From NCBI GenBank assembly GCA_900549945.1, contig URQJ01000034.1:1-13520 (forward strand): a DNA stretch of 13,520 bases, given 5' to 3'. The notes beneath the pieces were generated by a model, which was not told the origin of the DNA, ran no database searches, and worked only from the letters and a program-made list of their open reading frames with translations. This document shows positions 13,089 to 13,520 of the stretch, piece after piece. Position 1 is the stretch's first letter. Each line of letters starts with the position of its first letter. The position numbers and the translations under genes are program-made. Source of the DNA: an uncultured Oscillospiraceae bacterium (GTDB taxonomy: Bacteria > Bacillota > Clostridia > Oscillospirales > Acutalibacteraceae).

Positions 13089-13520
13089 TCAGGCCGGGTC
13101 GGGGATTCTGGAGACGAAATAGTGCATGTTCTCGCGCAGCTTCCGGCTGGCCGCGTTCAGAAGGGCGGCCGCGTCGATCAGGCAGCACGGCGCTTCGCCG
13201 AAGCTGCCGCAGCGGAGCACATCCGGCCCGAGAATGTCCCGGATGCGCGGGTATTCCTGCTGCCAGCCGCGAAAGTCGTGGCCGTACAGCATGCGCGGCG
13301 CGCCGTCCACGATGTAGCGGATCTTTTCGCGGGTCAGCACGTAGTCCGTGCCGACGCGCTCCTCCACGCCGTGCATGAACGTGCAGGCGTGGAGAATATC
13401 GCCGATGAAAAGCAGCTTGCCGCCGCAGGCGGGCAGCTGCATGAGCGGCGCGTGCGGGCCGACCGGCGTTTCGTCCAGCGCGTGGTCCTTTGTCAGGCGG
13501 ACGGCGTCCGCGCCCAGCGC
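13089..13520 (-). CDS. AAC(3)-type N-acetyltransferase, 3' part only
   Basis: The gene enters from the right edge; 143 C-terminal residues are visible and the start is outside the window. The stretch ALDETPVGPHAPLMQLPACGG followed by KLLFIGDILHACTFMHGVEE matches the antibiotic N-acetyltransferase (AAC(3)/YokD) family: the TPVGP segment, then a loop ending in TFxHxxE, whose His belongs to the active site. Family members acetylate the 3-amino group of aminoglycosides using acetyl-CoA, but many chromosomal relatives have unknown substrates. It ends at 13089, just ahead of the separate promoter for the TIGR01906 gene. The ATG at 13440 is internal, since conserved sequence continues upstream of it. 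Confidence 0.85.
   Translation of the reverse strand, partial: ALGADAVRLTKDHALDETPVGPHAPLMQLPACGGKLLFIGDILHACTFMHGVEERVGTDYVLTREKIRYIVDGAPRMLYGHDFRGWQQEYPRIRDILGPDVLRCGSFGEAPCCLIDAAALLNAASRKLRENMHYFVSRIPDPA

Overview
The window looks like a chromosomal piece from a Gram-positive anaerobe of the Clostridia, most likely Oscillospiraceae/Ruminococcaceae. The reasons are the glgB-glgC-glgD-glgA glycogen cluster with its non-catalytic GlgD partner, a TIGR01906-type membrane protein, strong AGGAGG-like ribosome sites, and a GC-rich backbone interrupted by an AT-richer accessory block. The taxonomy is inference; no ribosomal gene is present.

Bases 1 to about 5040 are accessory DNA. In order they hold: a res-like site array; a small serine recombinase; a class II Fic AMP-transferase; a HEPN-like gene 11 bases after fic, broken by a one-base frameshift at homopolymers; gene debris, including a 15-codon chimera of a fic-like start and a recombinase-like end; a convergent two-gene DUF4160 module; and a tyrosine integrase broken by a one-base frameshift. 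A 17-bp palindrome (CCGGAACTNAGTTCCGG) recurs four times across the left part. The integrase lies on the 3' side of a tRNA-Val(CAC) gene, with about 690 bases between them. Those bases hold a small minus-strand transcription unit and a hairpin-rich stretch that may be a structured RNA. This fits a decaying integrative island at a tRNA, but no att repeat was seen.

From about 5400 to 11550 is the glycogen operon: a sigma-A-like promoter, a leader of about 175 bases with hairpins, then glgB (branching enzyme), glgC (ADP-glucose pyrophosphorylase), glgD (regulatory paralogue), a 15-bp hairpin, glgA (glycogen synthase) and an intrinsic terminator. GlgC/GlgD make ADP-glucose, GlgA polymerises it, and GlgB adds alpha-1,6 branches. 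No glycogen phosphorylase lies in the window.

From 11600 to the end are an AAC(6')-like GNAT acetyltransferase (+), a shared convergent terminator, a four-helix TIGR01906 membrane protein (-) with its own promoter, and the 3' part of an AAC(3)-type acetyltransferase (-) that runs off the right edge.

The most interesting candidates are the Fic plus HEPN-like pair beside a recombinase with its own res-like site, the repeated palindromic terminator element with its chimeric mini-ORF, and the possible structured RNA beside tRNA-Val.
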